Part shown: positions 34,251-45,863 of the stretch, piece after piece
Layout of the letters: each line of letters starts with the position of its first letter
Numbering within the stretch: position 1 is the stretch's first letter
Origin: Apodemus sylvaticus
Lineage: Eukaryota > Chordata > Mammalia > Rodentia > Muridae
Length of the DNA: 64,000 bases
NCBI RefSeq assembly: GCF_947179515.1
Contig: NC_067477.1
Location: 75,820,644-75,884,643 of the forward strand
Reading direction: 5' to 3'
Made by a program: the position numbers and the translations under genes
The notes under the pieces: generated by a model
What the model was told of the DNA's origin: nothing
Seen by the model: the letters and a program-made list of their open reading frames with translations, nothing else
Database searches by the model: none

Positions 34251-34790
34251 TAAGAGGAATCAAAGATTATCAGTCATTGATAGCTCTCAATATCCATGGT
34301 CCTAATTCCTCCATAAAGGACAACCTTAAAGAGGTTCAATAAAGAAAAATACAGACTAATGGAATGGATTGGAAAACAGAACCCATCCTTTTCCTTCATA
34401 CAAAAGTCATGCCACAGCATGGAGAGTAGAAATTACCTCAGTGTAAAAAGTTGGGGAAAGATATCCCAAGCAAATGGATTTCAAAACAAGCTGGGGTAGT
34501 CAATTTAATATTTACAAAATAGATTTCGAAACAAAATGATTCAGGGGAGATTGAGAAGGATAGATACTACATTCTTGTCAAAGGAAAAATCCACCAAGAT
34601 GATATATCAATTCTAGACATTGATTAACCAAACACAAAGGCCTCAATATTTGCAAAGAAGCATACAGCTAAAATCACATATTGACCCAAACACACTTGTA
34701 GTGGGAAACTTCAAAATCATAACCTTACCAATAGGTGAGTTTTCTAGACAAATACTAAACAAAAAAAAAAAAACAAAACAAAACAAAAAA
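34251..34790 (+). mobile_element. Old L1 ORF2 endonuclease region, plus strand
   Basis: TTGATAGCTCTCAATATCCA opens the ORF2 endonuclease (SLALLNIHG-like). GGAAAAATCCACCAAGATGA and TAGTGGGAAACTTCAAAATC (the VGDFN-type block) follow in order. An A-rich expansion at 34761-34790 adjoins the insertion point of a younger L1; the same ORF2 resumes at 37209. Confidence 0.85.
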
Positions 34791-34800
34791 AACGCTAGAG
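34791..34800. repeat. Target-site duplication, left copy
   Basis: AACGCTAGAG matches AATGCTAGAG at 37209-37218 with one C/T change, the expected CpG decay. Confidence 0.75.
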
Positions 34801-34944
34801 CACTGGATGGCCTTTCTGACATGTCTCTGAATTTGCTACTATGAGTATTTTGTTCCTCCTTCAAAGGACCAAAGAACTCACACTTTGGTCTTGCTTCTTC
34901 TTGAGCTTCATGTGATCTGTGAATGTATGTGAGGACCCATATAT

Positions 34945-35035
34945 ACAACTTCTGGGCATATATCAAAAAGATGCTCCAACCTCCAACAAGGACACATGCT
35001 CCACTATGTTCATAGCAGCCTTTTTATAATAGTAG
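34945..35035 (+). repeat. Inverted ORF2 patch within a minus-strand L1
   Basis: About 90 bp of the L1 block CTGGGCATATA...CACTATGTTCATAGCAGCC occur in plus orientation, while the flanks and the homologous copy at 35275-35350 are minus. The two could pair as an inverted repeat. Confidence 0.8.
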
Positions 35036-35582
35036 GAGGCCAGACTTTGAGCTTTTCGGCTAATATCCACTTTTAAGTGAGTGCATACCATGTTTGTTCT
35101 TTTGTGATTGGGTTACCTCTCTCAGGATGATATTTTCTAGTTCCCTCCATTTGCCTGCAAATTTCATGAAGTCATTGTTTTTAATAGCTGTGTAGTAGTA
35201 CTCCAATGGGCAAATGCACCACATTTTCTGTATCCATTCCTCTGTTGAAGGACATCTTGGTTCTTTACAGCTTCTAACTATGAATATAGTGGAGCATGTG
35301 TCCTTGTTATATGTTAGAGCATATTTTGCATATATGCCCAGAAATGGTATAGTTGGGTCCTCAGGTAGGGCTATGTCCACTTTTCTGAGGAATTACCAGA
35401 CTGATTTCCAGAGTGGTTGTACGAGCTTGAAATACCACCAGCAATGGAGGAGTGTTCTTCTTTCCCCACATCCTCACCAGCATCTGCTGTCATGTGAGTT
35501 TTTGATCTTAGCCATTCTGGACTGGTGTGAGTAGGAATCTCAGGGTTGTTTTGATTTGCATTTCCCTGATGACTAAGAATGT

Positions 35583-35595
35583 TCAATATTTCTTT
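35583..35595. repeat. Target-site duplication of inner L1, left copy
   Basis: TCAATATTTCTTT matches 35985-35997 with one mismatch. Confidence 0.8.
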
Positions 35596-35984
35596 TGTTT
35601 TTTCTATATTCTTTGTTTACATTCCAAATGATTTCCCCTTTCCTGGTTCCCCTCCCCATAAATCCCATAAGCCCTCTTCCCTCTGCCCATTATCCAGTCA
35701 ATCCCCTCCTACTTCTCTGTCCTGGTAATCCCCTACAATGCTGCATCAAGCCTTTCCAGGACCAGCGAGCGCCCTCTCCTTCCTTCTTGGGAATGATTTG
35801 ATATGTGAATTGTGTCTTGGGTATTCAGAGCTTGTGGGCTAATATCCACTTATCAGTGACTGCATTCCATGAGTATTCTTTTGTGATTAGGTTACCTCAC
35901 TTAGGATGATATTTTCCAGATCCAACCATTTGCCCAAGAATTTCATGACTTCATTGTTTTTCATTGCTGAATAATATGAGCAAA
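35596..35984 (-). mobile_element. Third-level L1 3' end, minus strand
   Basis: A poly-T/ACATTCCAAATG 3' end at 35597-35630, then 3'UTR to about 35860 and the last ORF2 bases to 35984. A 13-bp target-site duplication flanks it and the interrupted outer L1 resumes exactly with CATTTCTTTAGGTGC. Confidence 0.9.
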
Positions 35985-35997
35985 TCAACATTTCTTT
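35985..35997. repeat. Target-site duplication of inner L1, right copy
   Basis: TCAACATTTCTTT partners with 35583-35595. Confidence 0.8.
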
Positions 35998-36660
35998 AGG
36001 TGCTTCTTTACCTTTCTAAATTCCTCAGTTGAGAATTCTTTGTTTAGCTCTGTACCTCACTTTAACAGGGTAATTTGATTGTCTGGAGTCTAATTTCTTG
36101 AGTTCATTGTATATATTGGATATAGTCCTTTATCAGATGTATGATTAGCAATGTGTTTTTTTTCACAATCTGTTGATTACTGTTTTGTTCTATTGAGAGT
36201 TTCCTTTGTCTTACCGAAGCTTTGTAATTTCATGAGGTTCCATTTGTCAATTCTTGATCTTAGGGCATAAGCCATTGATGTTCTGTTCAGGAACTTTTTT
36301 CCTGTGCCCATGTGCTCAAGGATCTTCCCCACTTTCTCTTCTATTAGTTTCAGTGTATCTGGCTTTATGTGGAGGTCCTTGATCCACTTCGACTTGAGCT
36401 TTGTTCAAAGAGATAAGACCGAACTGATTTGTAATTTTCTACATGCTGACCCCCAGTTGAATCAACACCATTTCATGAAAATGCTGTCTTTTTTACACTG
36501 GATGGTTTTAGCTCCTTTGTCAAAGATCAAGTGACCTTAGGTGTATGGTTTCATTTCTGGGTATTCAATTCTATTCCATTGACCTACCTGCCTGTCTTTG
36601 TACCAATACCATGTAGTTTTGTCACTATTTCTTTATAGTAGAGCTTGAGGTCAGGGGGCG

Positions 36661-37208
36661 GTGATTCCACCTGGGGATCCATACCATATATGATCACAAA
36701 TGTGGACTCTATTGTGAATGCCAAGAAGGACATGCTGACAAGAGCCTTATATAGCTGTTTCCTGAGAGGCTCTGCCAGAGCCTGACATATACAAAAGTGA
36801 TTGCTCACAGCCAACCATTGAACTGATCACAGGGTCCCCAACTCCATAGAAGAGTTAGAGAGAGGGCCAAAGGGGGTTGCAACTCCAGAGGAAGAAAAAC
36901 ATCAACCAACCAGAGCTCCTATGGTTTAACCACCAAACAAGAAATACACATGGAGGGACAAATGGCTCTAGCAGTAGATGATGGCCTTGTTGGGCATCAA
37001 TGGGAGAAGAGGTCCTTGGTCCCTTGAGGGCTCAATGCCACAGTGTAGGGATTTTGTGAGGGTATGGAAGCAGCAGTTGGTGGGTGGGTTGAGGTGCATC
37101 CTCACAGAAGCAAGAGGAGGGGGGTTAAATAGGAGATTTCTGGGGGGAAATAGAGAAAGGGGATAACATTTTAAATGTAAATAAATAAAATATCCAATTA
37201 AAAAAAGA
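36661..37208 (+). mobile_element. 3' segment (3'UTR and poly-A) of the twin-primed L1
   Basis: CTGTTTCCTGAGAGGCTCTG, GATGGCCTTGTTGGGCATCA and GATAACATTTTAAATGTAAA, then a short A tail at 37199-37206, follow the rodent L1 3'UTR. A target-site duplication follows. Confidence 0.9.
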
Positions 37209-37830
37209 AATGCTAGAGTTAACAGACTTTATTAACCAAATAGACTTAACAGATGCTTACAGAACATTTCACCTAAATATACAGGAATATACCATCTTAT
37301 CTGAACCTCATAAAACTTTAAAATTAACATGCTATTGAGGCACAAACCAGTCACAGCTAATACAAAACACACATACACACACATACATACACACACATAC
37401 GCACACACACACACACACACAAAGAAAGAAAGAAAAAAAGAAAAAGAAAAAAAAATACTTTCCTGCATTCTATTAGACCATAATGGATATTAAAGTTGTA
37501 TTTCAACAAGAGAAAACTCACAAAGTCATGGAAACTGAAGAACTCTACTGGGTGAAAAACTCAGTCAAAATAGTAATAAAGAAACAAATTAAACACTTTC
37601 TAGATTTCAGTGAAAATGACTACACAGCACACCCAAACTTCTGGAAACAATGAAAGTAGTTCTAATAGACAAGTTCATAATACTAAGTGTCTATATTAAA
37701 AAACAATACAAACAAATGAAAACTGAAGTGATCCCATACTAGTAATTTAACATTACACCTAAACACTGTAGAATAAAAACAGTAAATCATATCCAAAAAG
37801 TGTAAATTACAGGATATAATTGAATGTATG
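37209..37830 (+). mobile_element. Old L1 ORF2 resumed, plus strand
   Basis: Begins with the duplicated target AATGCTAGAG, then TTAACAGATGCTTACAGAAC, the same ORF2 point as the sequence around 1970. It continues to about 37830 and completes the element interrupted at 34790. CA and GAAA repeats at 37361-37450 interrupt it. It is highly diverged and non-coding. Confidence 0.8.
37361..37450. repeat. CA-rich then GAAA-rich microsatellite
   Basis: CACA/CATA units to about 37420, then AAAG/AAAAAG units. Confidence 0.9.
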
Positions 37831-38168
37831 TATTCATTATGATAAACTGGATCCAATACTCAAGAAACTCATGGTTAACTATTTTTATAACATCATAATC
37901 AATTGTCCTTATATAGTGTGTGTCTTTAACAGTGAAAGTAAAAGAAGTGAAATCAGGAAATGAAATTAGATTGAAACATTTAAGAATCTTTGGAAATATT
38001 GGCTACTTTTTCAGCATTTGGGGGAAATTTTTGGTCTCTCTGTGGTTCATAACAGTGACTTTTCCATGAAAAAACATTTTTATTTATATTTATATTTATT
38101 GCAAATTAAATCTTCAAAATTTAGTTCTCATTTTTGTGAGTATATATGGAATTCAGTTTTGCTTAGTT
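37831..38168. other. Unique AT-rich DNA
   Basis: Nothing recognisable. Confidence 0.5.
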
Positions 38169-38174
38169 TGTGTG

Positions 38175-38214
<40 letters not shown>

Positions 38215-38220
38215 GTGTGT
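38169..38220. repeat. (GT)n / (GTAT)n microsatellite
   Basis: GT run to about 38202, then GTAT units. Confidence 0.95.
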
Positions 38221-38509
38221 TTGCTCAGTTGCATTTGAATGTCTATTTCAGCAAATGACACTGGAATGCAGACATTTAACTTTTAAGAAAGGCTGAGTCT
38301 CCACTTCAGTTTGCTAATTGACATGGTTTTGTTGAAGTTACAAATGCAAAACTCTTTCATCCAAAATAACTGTGAGCCATCACCCCTCATAAATCTATGA
38401 AAACCTTTCCTTGCTTGTGGTATAAATACAGCAACAGGAGGCACCAACACAAAGCTCAAATACCCTCCAACTTAACCAGAAAACCAAATATGAAATTAAG
38501 ATATATTTT

Positions 38510-38600
38510 GAGCTAGTGGATATATGGTTCAGCAGTTTAAAGCACTTGTCATCTAGCTGACCTAAACTCAGTCCATATCATTAAGTTCTGCAGGCTCTCA
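38510..38600 (+). mobile_element. tRNA-derived SINE relic (ID/B4-like)
   Basis: ATGGTTCAGCAGTTTAAAGC, ACTTGTCATCTAGCTGACCT and AAACTCAGTCC follow the head of ID/B4-type SINEs, which derive from tRNA-Ala. Strongly diverged. Confidence 0.6.
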
Positions 38601-38704
38601 AATTACTAAAAGGCCACCTCTAGTGAGTGTGATACGTTTTGATCTATCTGTGTGTATATTGACACACATATCACAATATACTTGTGAATTTAAAAATAAT
38701 CAAA

Positions 38705-38830
38705 ATTTAAACCAAGTGTAATGGTATAAGCTAGTAACTGAGGATAAGGCAGGAGGCTTCATGACAAATAAGTTGGGGGCTTATTACAAATCTGGGCTAT
38801 AAGAGATCTTCTTTCAGAAACATGTAAGGC
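38705..38830 (+). mobile_element. Degenerate B1 SINE
   Basis: AAGTGTAATGGTATAAGCTA, GATAAGGCAGGAGGCTTCAT and CTGGGCTATAAGAGATC follow B1 order on the plus strand. Confidence 0.6.
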
Positions 38831-39045
38831 ACTTTACGGAACTAATTCATTTGTTCCACTGGGTTCTGATAATTTTGGATTTGTATGGATATGTGTACAC
38901 AAAAGTGTACATTTATTTTATCTGTAAAACTAATTGTTTGAATGTTTATCAGTACAGCACTATGGTAAATGAAACCAGAAAATGTTGAGAACTTTTATAT
39001 GTAACTGATTCTAAATAATTTTCAGACTTTCCAAATTATATATAA

Positions 39046-39403
39046 GATTAGAAGCTGGATATGTATTTCAAATATATGTCTATCTATTAAATGTATAATT
39101 ATATTTTATAGTAAATAATATATTTTAAAATTATATAATATTAAATGTATAAAATATAAAATATATATCATAGATAATACACAAATTATATATGAATAAT
39201 ATAGAAATATATTACTTGTCTTGATATGTTATATATATATTTAGATTTAAAGTAATCTTTTTCATATATATATGAAATATATATAAATAATATATAGAAA
39301 ATATGTAATTTTCTATAAAATATATATTATATATAATAAAAATATACGTCTCCAGCCTTCTTTTTTATAATGTTCTTATCTAGTATTATATCAGCTTAAT
39401 ATA
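39046..39403. repeat. Array unit A, copy 1 (about 357 bp, AT-rich)
   Basis: From GAAGCTGGATATGTATTTC (39051) to CAGCTTAATATA. It differs from copies 2 and 3 at about seven positions; those two look identical. A perfect 16-bp palindrome TTCATATATATATGAA lies at 39261-39276. Confidence 0.93.
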
Positions 39404-40015
39404 CCACTTGCTATACCACTCCTGGGCATATACCCAGAGGATTCCCCACCATGTAATAAGGATACATGCTTTACTATGTTCATAGCAGCCCTATTTATAA
39501 TTGCCAGATGCTGGAAAGAACCCAGGTATCCCTCAACAGAAGAGTGGATGCAAAAAATGTGGTATATCTACACAATGGAGTACTATTCAGCCATTAGAAA
39601 CAATGAATTCATTAAATTCTTAGGCAAATGGATGGAGCTAGAGAACATCATACTAAGTGAGGTAACCCAGACTCAAAAGGTGAATCTTGGTATGCACTCA
39701 CTAATAAGTGGATATTAACGTAGAAACCTGGAATACCCAAAACATAATCTACACATCAAATGAGGTACAAGAAGAAAGGAAGAGTGGCCCCCTGTTCTGG
39801 AAAGACTCAGTGAAGCAGTATTCAGCAAAACCAGAACGGGGAAGTGGGAAGGGGTGGGTGGGAGGACAGGGGGAGAGAAGTGGGATTATGGGACTTTCTG
39901 GGAGTGGGTGGGCTAGGAAAGGGGAAATCATTTGAAATGTAAATAAAAAATATATCGAATAAAAAAAAAAAAGAGTTCTCGGTCATCTCCCAGAGAGAAG
40001 AAAAAAAAAAAAAAA
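39404..40015 (+). mobile_element. Array unit B, copy 1: truncated L1 with two A-tracts
   Basis: A young 5'-truncated L1 begins near 39410 in the ORF2 C-terminal region (frame 39476-39718, broken at the upstream side by truncation) and runs through the 3'UTR to a TATCGAAT tail and A-run at 39960-39972. About 28 unique bases (GAGTTCTCGGTCATCTC...) and a second A-run (40001-40015) follow, a candidate 3' transduction. Confidence 0.93.
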
Positions 40016-40369
40016 GAATAGAAGCTGGATATGTATTTCAAATATATGTCTATCTATTAAATGTATAATTATATTTTATAATAAATAATATATTTTAAAA
40101 TTATATAATATTAAATGTATAAAATATAAAATATATTTCATAGATAATACACAAATTATATAGGAATAATATAGAAATATATTACTTGTCTTGATATGTT
40201 ATATATATTTAGATTTAAAGTAATCTTTTTCATATATATATGAAATATATATAAATAATATATAGAAAATATAATTTTCTATAAAATATATATTATATAT
40301 AATAAAAATATATGTCTCCAGCCTTCTTTTTTATAATGTTCTTATCTAGTATTATATCAGCTTAATATA
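40016..40369. repeat. Array unit A, copy 2
   Basis: Direct repeat of 39046-39403; appears identical to copy 3. Confidence 0.95.
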
Positions 40370-40981
40370 CCACTTGCTATACCACTCCTGGGCATATACC
40401 CAGAGGATTCCCCACCATGTAATAAGGATACATGCTTTACTATGTTCATAGCAGCCCTATTTATAATTGCCAGATGCTGGAAAGAACCCAGGTATCCCTC
40501 AACAGAAGAGTGGATGCAAAAAATGTGGTATATCTACACAATGGAGTACTATTCAACCATTAGAAACAATGAATTCATTAAATTCTTAGGCAAATGGATG
40601 GAGCTAGAGAACATCATACTAAGTGAGGTAACCCAGACTCAAAAGGTGAATCTTGGTATGCACTCACTAATAAGTGGATATTAACCTAGAAACCTGGAAT
40701 ACCCAAAACATAATCTACACATCAAATGAGGTACAAGAAGAAAGGAAGAGTGGCCCCCTGTTCTGGAAAGACTCAGTGAAGCAGTATTCAGCAAAACCAG
40801 AACGGGGAAGTGGGAAGGGGTGGGTGGGAGGACAGGGGGAGAGAAGTGGGATTATGGGACTTTCTGGGAGTGGGTGGGCTAGGAAAGGGGAAATCATTTG
40901 AAATGTAAATAAAAAATATATCGAATAAAAAAAAAAAAAGAGTTCTCGGTCATCTCCCAGAGAGAAGAAAAAAAAAAAAAA
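40370..40981 (+). mobile_element. Array unit B, copy 2: truncated L1 with two A-tracts
   Basis: Nearly identical to copy 1. I see two substitutions (ATTCAACCATT for ATTCAGCCATT; TTAACCTAG for TTAACGTAG) and A-tract length differences. The same unique spacer lies at about 40940-40967. Confidence 0.95.
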
Positions 40982-41335
40982 GAATAGAAGCTGGATATGT
41001 ATTTCAAATATATGTCTATCTATTAAATGTATAATTATATTTTATAATAAATAATATATTTTAAAATTATATAATATTAAATGTATAAAATATAAAATAT
41101 ATTTCATAGATAATACACAAATTATATAGGAATAATATAGAAATATATTACTTGTCTTGATATGTTATATATATTTAGATTTAAAGTAATCTTTTTCATA
41201 TATATATGAAATATATATAAATAATATATAGAAAATATAATTTTCTATAAAATATATATTATATATAATAAAAATATATGTCTCCAGCCTTCTTTTTTAT
41301 AATGTTCTTATCTAGTATTATATCAGCTTAATATA
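40982..41335. repeat. Array unit A, copy 3
   Basis: Final direct copy; the array ends at CTTAATATA, after which unique sequence GGATTCATATAAC begins. Confidence 0.95.
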
Positions 41336-42944
41336 GGATTCATATAACATGTTCTGATAGGTCCTTCATCTTCTATTTCTTGGAACAGTATAAGAAGTAT
41401 TATTATTCTCTTCTATTTACATTTTGGCAATATTGAAGAGTGGAAATGTCTTGTACATAAGATTTTATGTTTGGGTATTTTAGTTATATATATGCTTTTA
41501 CTAGTCTGAGTTTTCTATTTCTTCATAGTTCATGTTTTACAAGTTTTTTTGTGTAGGAATCTGGGTATTTATTCTAGGTTACCAGATCTGATGTCACACA
41601 ATTGTTCTTTATAGTCTTTAACCAAGGTCTTAATTCTCACCCCCTGAGAACATACACCAAAGACCAAACTTTCAACACATAGACTTCTGAAGGATGAATG
41701 ATTTCAAAATCAGTGATCTGTATGTTACCAGGGAATGTAAATGTTTTATATTGAAGAGAGAGTTAAGGAAATTTATACTATAATTAGTTCCCCTTTAGAA
41801 TGGTATACTTGCAAATAGAAGTTATCTATTATAGTAGAATTATAAATATGTCTTTAAGTTTATAAGATTCTGACTTGGAATTTTCTTTGAAGTGTTGCAT
41901 AACCAAAGACTATATGATAATACATTTTTAGTATGAAAGAATGATATCCAAGGATTTAATGTTCCATCTAGTAATACTCTGTTAATGAGTCAATAAACCT
42001 TTTGGGGACTTATTCGTGAAGGCAAGAACTCCTAAAATAAGTTATACACATATGCACATTTCCTAGAAAAATCCAAATCATTGTTTCCACCCTTTAGCTT
42101 AAAATGGCATAAAAGGAACAGTACTTATCTCCTTCATCACTTAACCTTTAATGATGAAGTGAATTCTAGAACATTCTTGAAATGATCATTTCAACACCAT
42201 ATATCAGATAACAGGCTACATTAATCCTCTCAGATAGTATACAAAGTGATGTGTTTTTCAGTTGACTAAGCCTACCACCAGGAAAGAGCTTCAACATAGG
42301 AATCAGATAGAAGCCAACTAAGATGAGCAGATTACCTGAGTTAAGGTGACACCAGGGGCTTAATGGTAGACAGGGTTTAAGAGAGGGAGCGTCCTGGAGA
42401 GGAGTGTCCAGATAATGAAGAGGATGTGCGCTCACTGAGGAGCCTTCAAGGATTAAGCAGAGCACTGATCAGTGCAGGCCTGGATGGAAAGTAGGTGAAC
42501 TAGGAAGATGCTCAAAAAAAATTAGAAGCAACACATCACAATACCAATGCAATGCAAGTAAGAGTGCCTCGTTTTACTGCTATGCTGGAAAACATAAAAC
42601 AAAGTCCATTACATTATCCAGCATATTTTACTTCTGTAACAAGGAATAAATATGCCCAGACTAAGCACTGATTTTTAATATTCTCCAGCAATATTTAAAG
42701 GCTCACAGGATCCAGGTATTTAGAAATAACTATAATCCAGAGTATAGTCTCAGAGTATTGGTAGGAAAACAAAAAATATATTGAATCTTTAAAGACAAAA
42801 AAAATGTCACAATATCTGTCATCCCTTCAGCAATTTTCATTCCAAATCTAAGTAGAAGTAGCAGTGCAAACTCACAGATGTGAACATTGAGAATGAACAT
42901 TAGTATTGAACACTGATGAAAACATTTCTACAAACTAACTCAAA
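41336..42944. other. Unique DNA
   Basis: No repeat family, exon or RNA gene recognised. Confidence 0.5.
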
Positions 42945-43500
42945 ATGTGTAATATAAGACATAAATGCCCAAATAAAACATCTAAATAGAAAATAGTAGC
43001 AGAACAAGTCTAATCTGTTGAAACTAGAAACAAACAAATTATTAAATTAGGAAAAAATTAAAAACACTTGGAAAATATATCTAAACTACTTGGAAATAAA
43101 CAGAGAAAACTAAAATAAATAAAATCACAAATTTAATTGTATATTCTGCCATCAATAAAAACATGGATAGAGAAGGACTATCAGAAAATCCTGCAAGCAA
43201 TCACATGTCAATATACTGGCTAAGTAGATAAGCAGATACCCTCATATATCCAGAAATTAAATGCATAAGAGTGAAGATTGACTTGTTGTAAATCAACCAG
43301 TCCTTACAAAGCAAAGGTCCAGGACCAGATGACATCATTCACCACTCCTCTCAAAGAGTAAAATAATTTGCACAAAAGATTCTAAACATTTTTTGAAAAA
43401 GAGTCTATATTGAGGGCCATATTTTAACTGAGTTTATTATGACAGTATAACCATAATATTCGAAAGGCAGACACATTACAGTCATTCTACAAAAGAATCT
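42945..43500 (+). mobile_element. Ancient L1 ORF2 fragment, plus strand
   Basis: AAGGTCCAGGACCAGATGAC (GPDD-type RT fingers block) with ACCACTCCTCTCAAAGAGTA after it follows L1 ORF2 order at high divergence. Upstream A-rich sequence with GAAACTAGAAACAAACAAAT fits the ORF2 linker. Confidence 0.55.
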
Positions 43501-43554
43501 CTCGTGAATATTATGGTGGAAATTGGCTCTTTGTGTTTGCCCCCAAATTCCTGT

Positions 43555-44645
43555 AGATAACATTTTAACTTATTCACATTACAACCCACTCACTGTCCCC
43601 AACTTAATTAGCCACTCCTGCAATACTTCCCCTTTCCCCCTCCCCCTCTCCACTGAGCAGGTGCAGGCCCCAGAGGTATCTCTCCATCCTGGTACTTGAA
43701 GTATCTCCAGGGCTAGGACCTTCGTCTCCCACTGAGGCCAGACAAGGCAACAGACAAGGCAACAAAGTAGCAGAGCATAACAAACAAACAGACAACAGCT
43801 TTTGGAATAGGCTGATTCTATCTTCTAATACATTCAGGGAGGCTTAGGTCCCTGTATGTTCTTTGGTTGGTAGTACAGTCTCTGAGAGCCCCAAGGGTCC
43901 AGATTAGTTGATTCTGTTAGTATTCCTGTGGAGTTCCTATCCCCTTCATAGCTACAATCCTTCTCACTAGTATCCATAATTGTCCCAGAGTTCTATCCAC
44001 TGATTGGCTGTGTGTGTCTTGTTCTGTGTGAGTCAGCTTGTGAGAATAAAGTCTCTCGGAGGACAGCCATGCTAGACTCCTATTTGCAAAAATAACAGAG
44101 TATCATTAATAGTGCCAGGGATTGGTGCTTGCCCATTGCATTGGTCTCAATTGGACAGGCTATTGGTTGGAATTTCCCCTCAATCTTTGCTCCCATCCCA
44201 AATCCCTATTTTTCTTGTAAATAGGACGAATTTTGGATAGGTGTGCCTAGAGATTCCCTCAGAGTTCCTGCCTAGCCCCTGGGGGAACCTACTCAGGTTC
44301 CATATGCCCTATTCTGTGAGTCACAGCTAAGGACATTCCCATTGATTCCGCCCCTATCCCCTCTCTTCTGCTGCTCCCCTGCTGCCTCTTGTCAGTTGCA
44401 GATTTTCATTTATTCTCTTGGCCATCCAGCCATCCCTCTCCTACTCCCCACAGGGAACTTGAAAACACCCACTCTTCCTCATGAGGTCCCCTCTCCCACC
44501 CAGTTCCCTCCCTCCCTCCATCTGCCATCCAGGACCATTGTACTCCTCCTTCCAAGTCAGAATCAGGCATTCCTGCTCATGCCCTTCTTCCTATTCAGCC
44601 TCCTTGAGTGTATCATGTTGATATCTTTAAACAATCTTATTCTGT
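43555..44645 (-). mobile_element. Old L1 (Lx-like) 3'UTR, minus strand
   Basis: CACTGAGGCCAGACAAGGCA, TCTTTGGTTGGTAGTACAGT, AGTATCATTAATAGTGCCAG, CTGTGAGTCACAGCTAAGGA and TCCTATTCAGCCTCCTTGAG are the reverse complement, in order, of the 3'UTR at 26.8-27.6 kb. The frames 43604-43795 and 44342-44695 are incidental. Confidence 0.8.
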
Positions 44646-44734
44646 CAAGAGGTAACATCCCATTTTTATTTGTTATTGTTAAATTATTATTTTAATATGT
44701 ATAGGTGTTTTACTTATACATATGTCTAACATGT

Positions 44735-44739
<5 letters not shown>

Positions 44740-44789
<50 letters not shown>
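44740..44789. repeat. (GT)25 microsatellite
   Basis: Long pure GT run, likely polymorphic in length. Confidence 0.97.
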
Positions 44790-44793
<4 letters not shown>

Positions 44794-45184
44794 ACATATA
44801 ACAGGGCCCAAAACATATACTGAAATAGTGTCCTTATAAAAGAAGCTCAAGGTTTCATTTTTCCCCCGCTATCCCCCCTGTCTTACCATCTCAAGTCAGG
44901 ATCTCTAAAACTAAGAGCTTTATAAGTCAGCAAATATGCAGCTACCTCTGTATAAATGTCAGACCTCACAAGTATAAGAAATACATTCTGTAGTATACTA
45001 ATTGACCAGGCTAAGGTACTCTGTTACAGTAGTTCAAATGCATCAAGCTAAATCTGGTACTTAGGAATGGTGAATGGTATTACAAATAATTAAAATGTAG
45101 AAGCAGTTTTAGGACTAATACTTAAGTGGGAGTATTTAAAAATTAATTCTGAAGAAAACTTTTGTTGCTATGAGAAAACATTAG
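44790..45184. other. Unique DNA
   Basis: Nothing recognisable. Confidence 0.5.
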
Positions 45185-45197
45185 AAATGATAGTGAT
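45185..45197. repeat. Target-site duplication, left copy
   Basis: AAATGATAGTGAT matches 46744-46756 with one mismatch. Confidence 0.9.
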
Positions 45198-45863
45198 TTT
45201 CTGGGGTCTAACTTTTGAGTTCGTAGTATATATTGGATATTAGCCCTCTGTCAGATGTAGGGTTGGTGAAGATCTTTTCCCAATTTGTTGGTTGCCGATT
45301 TGTCCTTTTGATAGTGTCCTTTGCCTTACAGAAACTTTGTAATTTTATGAGGTCCCATTTGTCAATTCTTGATCTTAGAGCATAAGCTATTGGTGTGCTA
45401 TTCAGGAACTTTTCCCCTGTGCCCATGTCCTCAAGGGTCTTCCCAAGTTTCTTTTCTATTAGTTTTATTGTGTATGGTTTTATGTGGAAGTCCTTGATAC
45501 ACATGGAGTTGAGCTTAGTACAAGGAGATAAGGATGGATCAATTCACATTCTTCGCCATGCTGACTTCCAGTTGATCCAGCACCATTTGTTGAAAAGGCT
45601 ATTTTTTCCACTGGATGTTTTCAGATCCTTTGTCACAGATCAAGTGTTCATAGGTGTGTGGGTTCATTTCTGAATCTCCAAACCTATTCCATTGATCTGC
45701 CTGCCTGTCACTGTACCAATACCATGCAGTTTTTAACACTATTGTTCTGTAGTATTGCTTGAGGTCTGGGATACTGATTTCCCCCAGAATTTCTTTTGTT
45801 GTTGAGAATAGTTTTAGCTATCCTGGATTTTTTGTTATTCCAGGTGAATTTGAAAATTGCTCT
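45198..45863 (-). mobile_element. Inverted 5' segment of a twin-primed L1, minus strand
   Basis: ORF2 (frame 45208-45504) in minus orientation. Its left end corresponds to the ORF2 point AGTTAGACCCCAGAAAAT; the plus segment starts at AAACCAAATAACCCTATT, the very next L1 bases. Confidence 0.93.

Larger units (their letters stand above)
34801..36660 (-). mobile_element. Inverted 5' segment of a twin-primed L1, minus strand
   Basis: Reads, on minus, from ORF2 near 36660 to the 3'UTR at 34801 (GGCCATCCAGTG). The plus-oriented remainder starts at about 36661 with CCACCTGGGGATCC, only some 10-15 bases further along the L1 3'UTR, so the halves are nearly contiguous. It is interrupted by a third L1 at 35596-35984 and holds an odd plus-oriented ORF2 patch at 34945-35035. 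The ORF2 C-terminal frame 35060-35380 is recognisable but broken. Confidence 0.9.
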
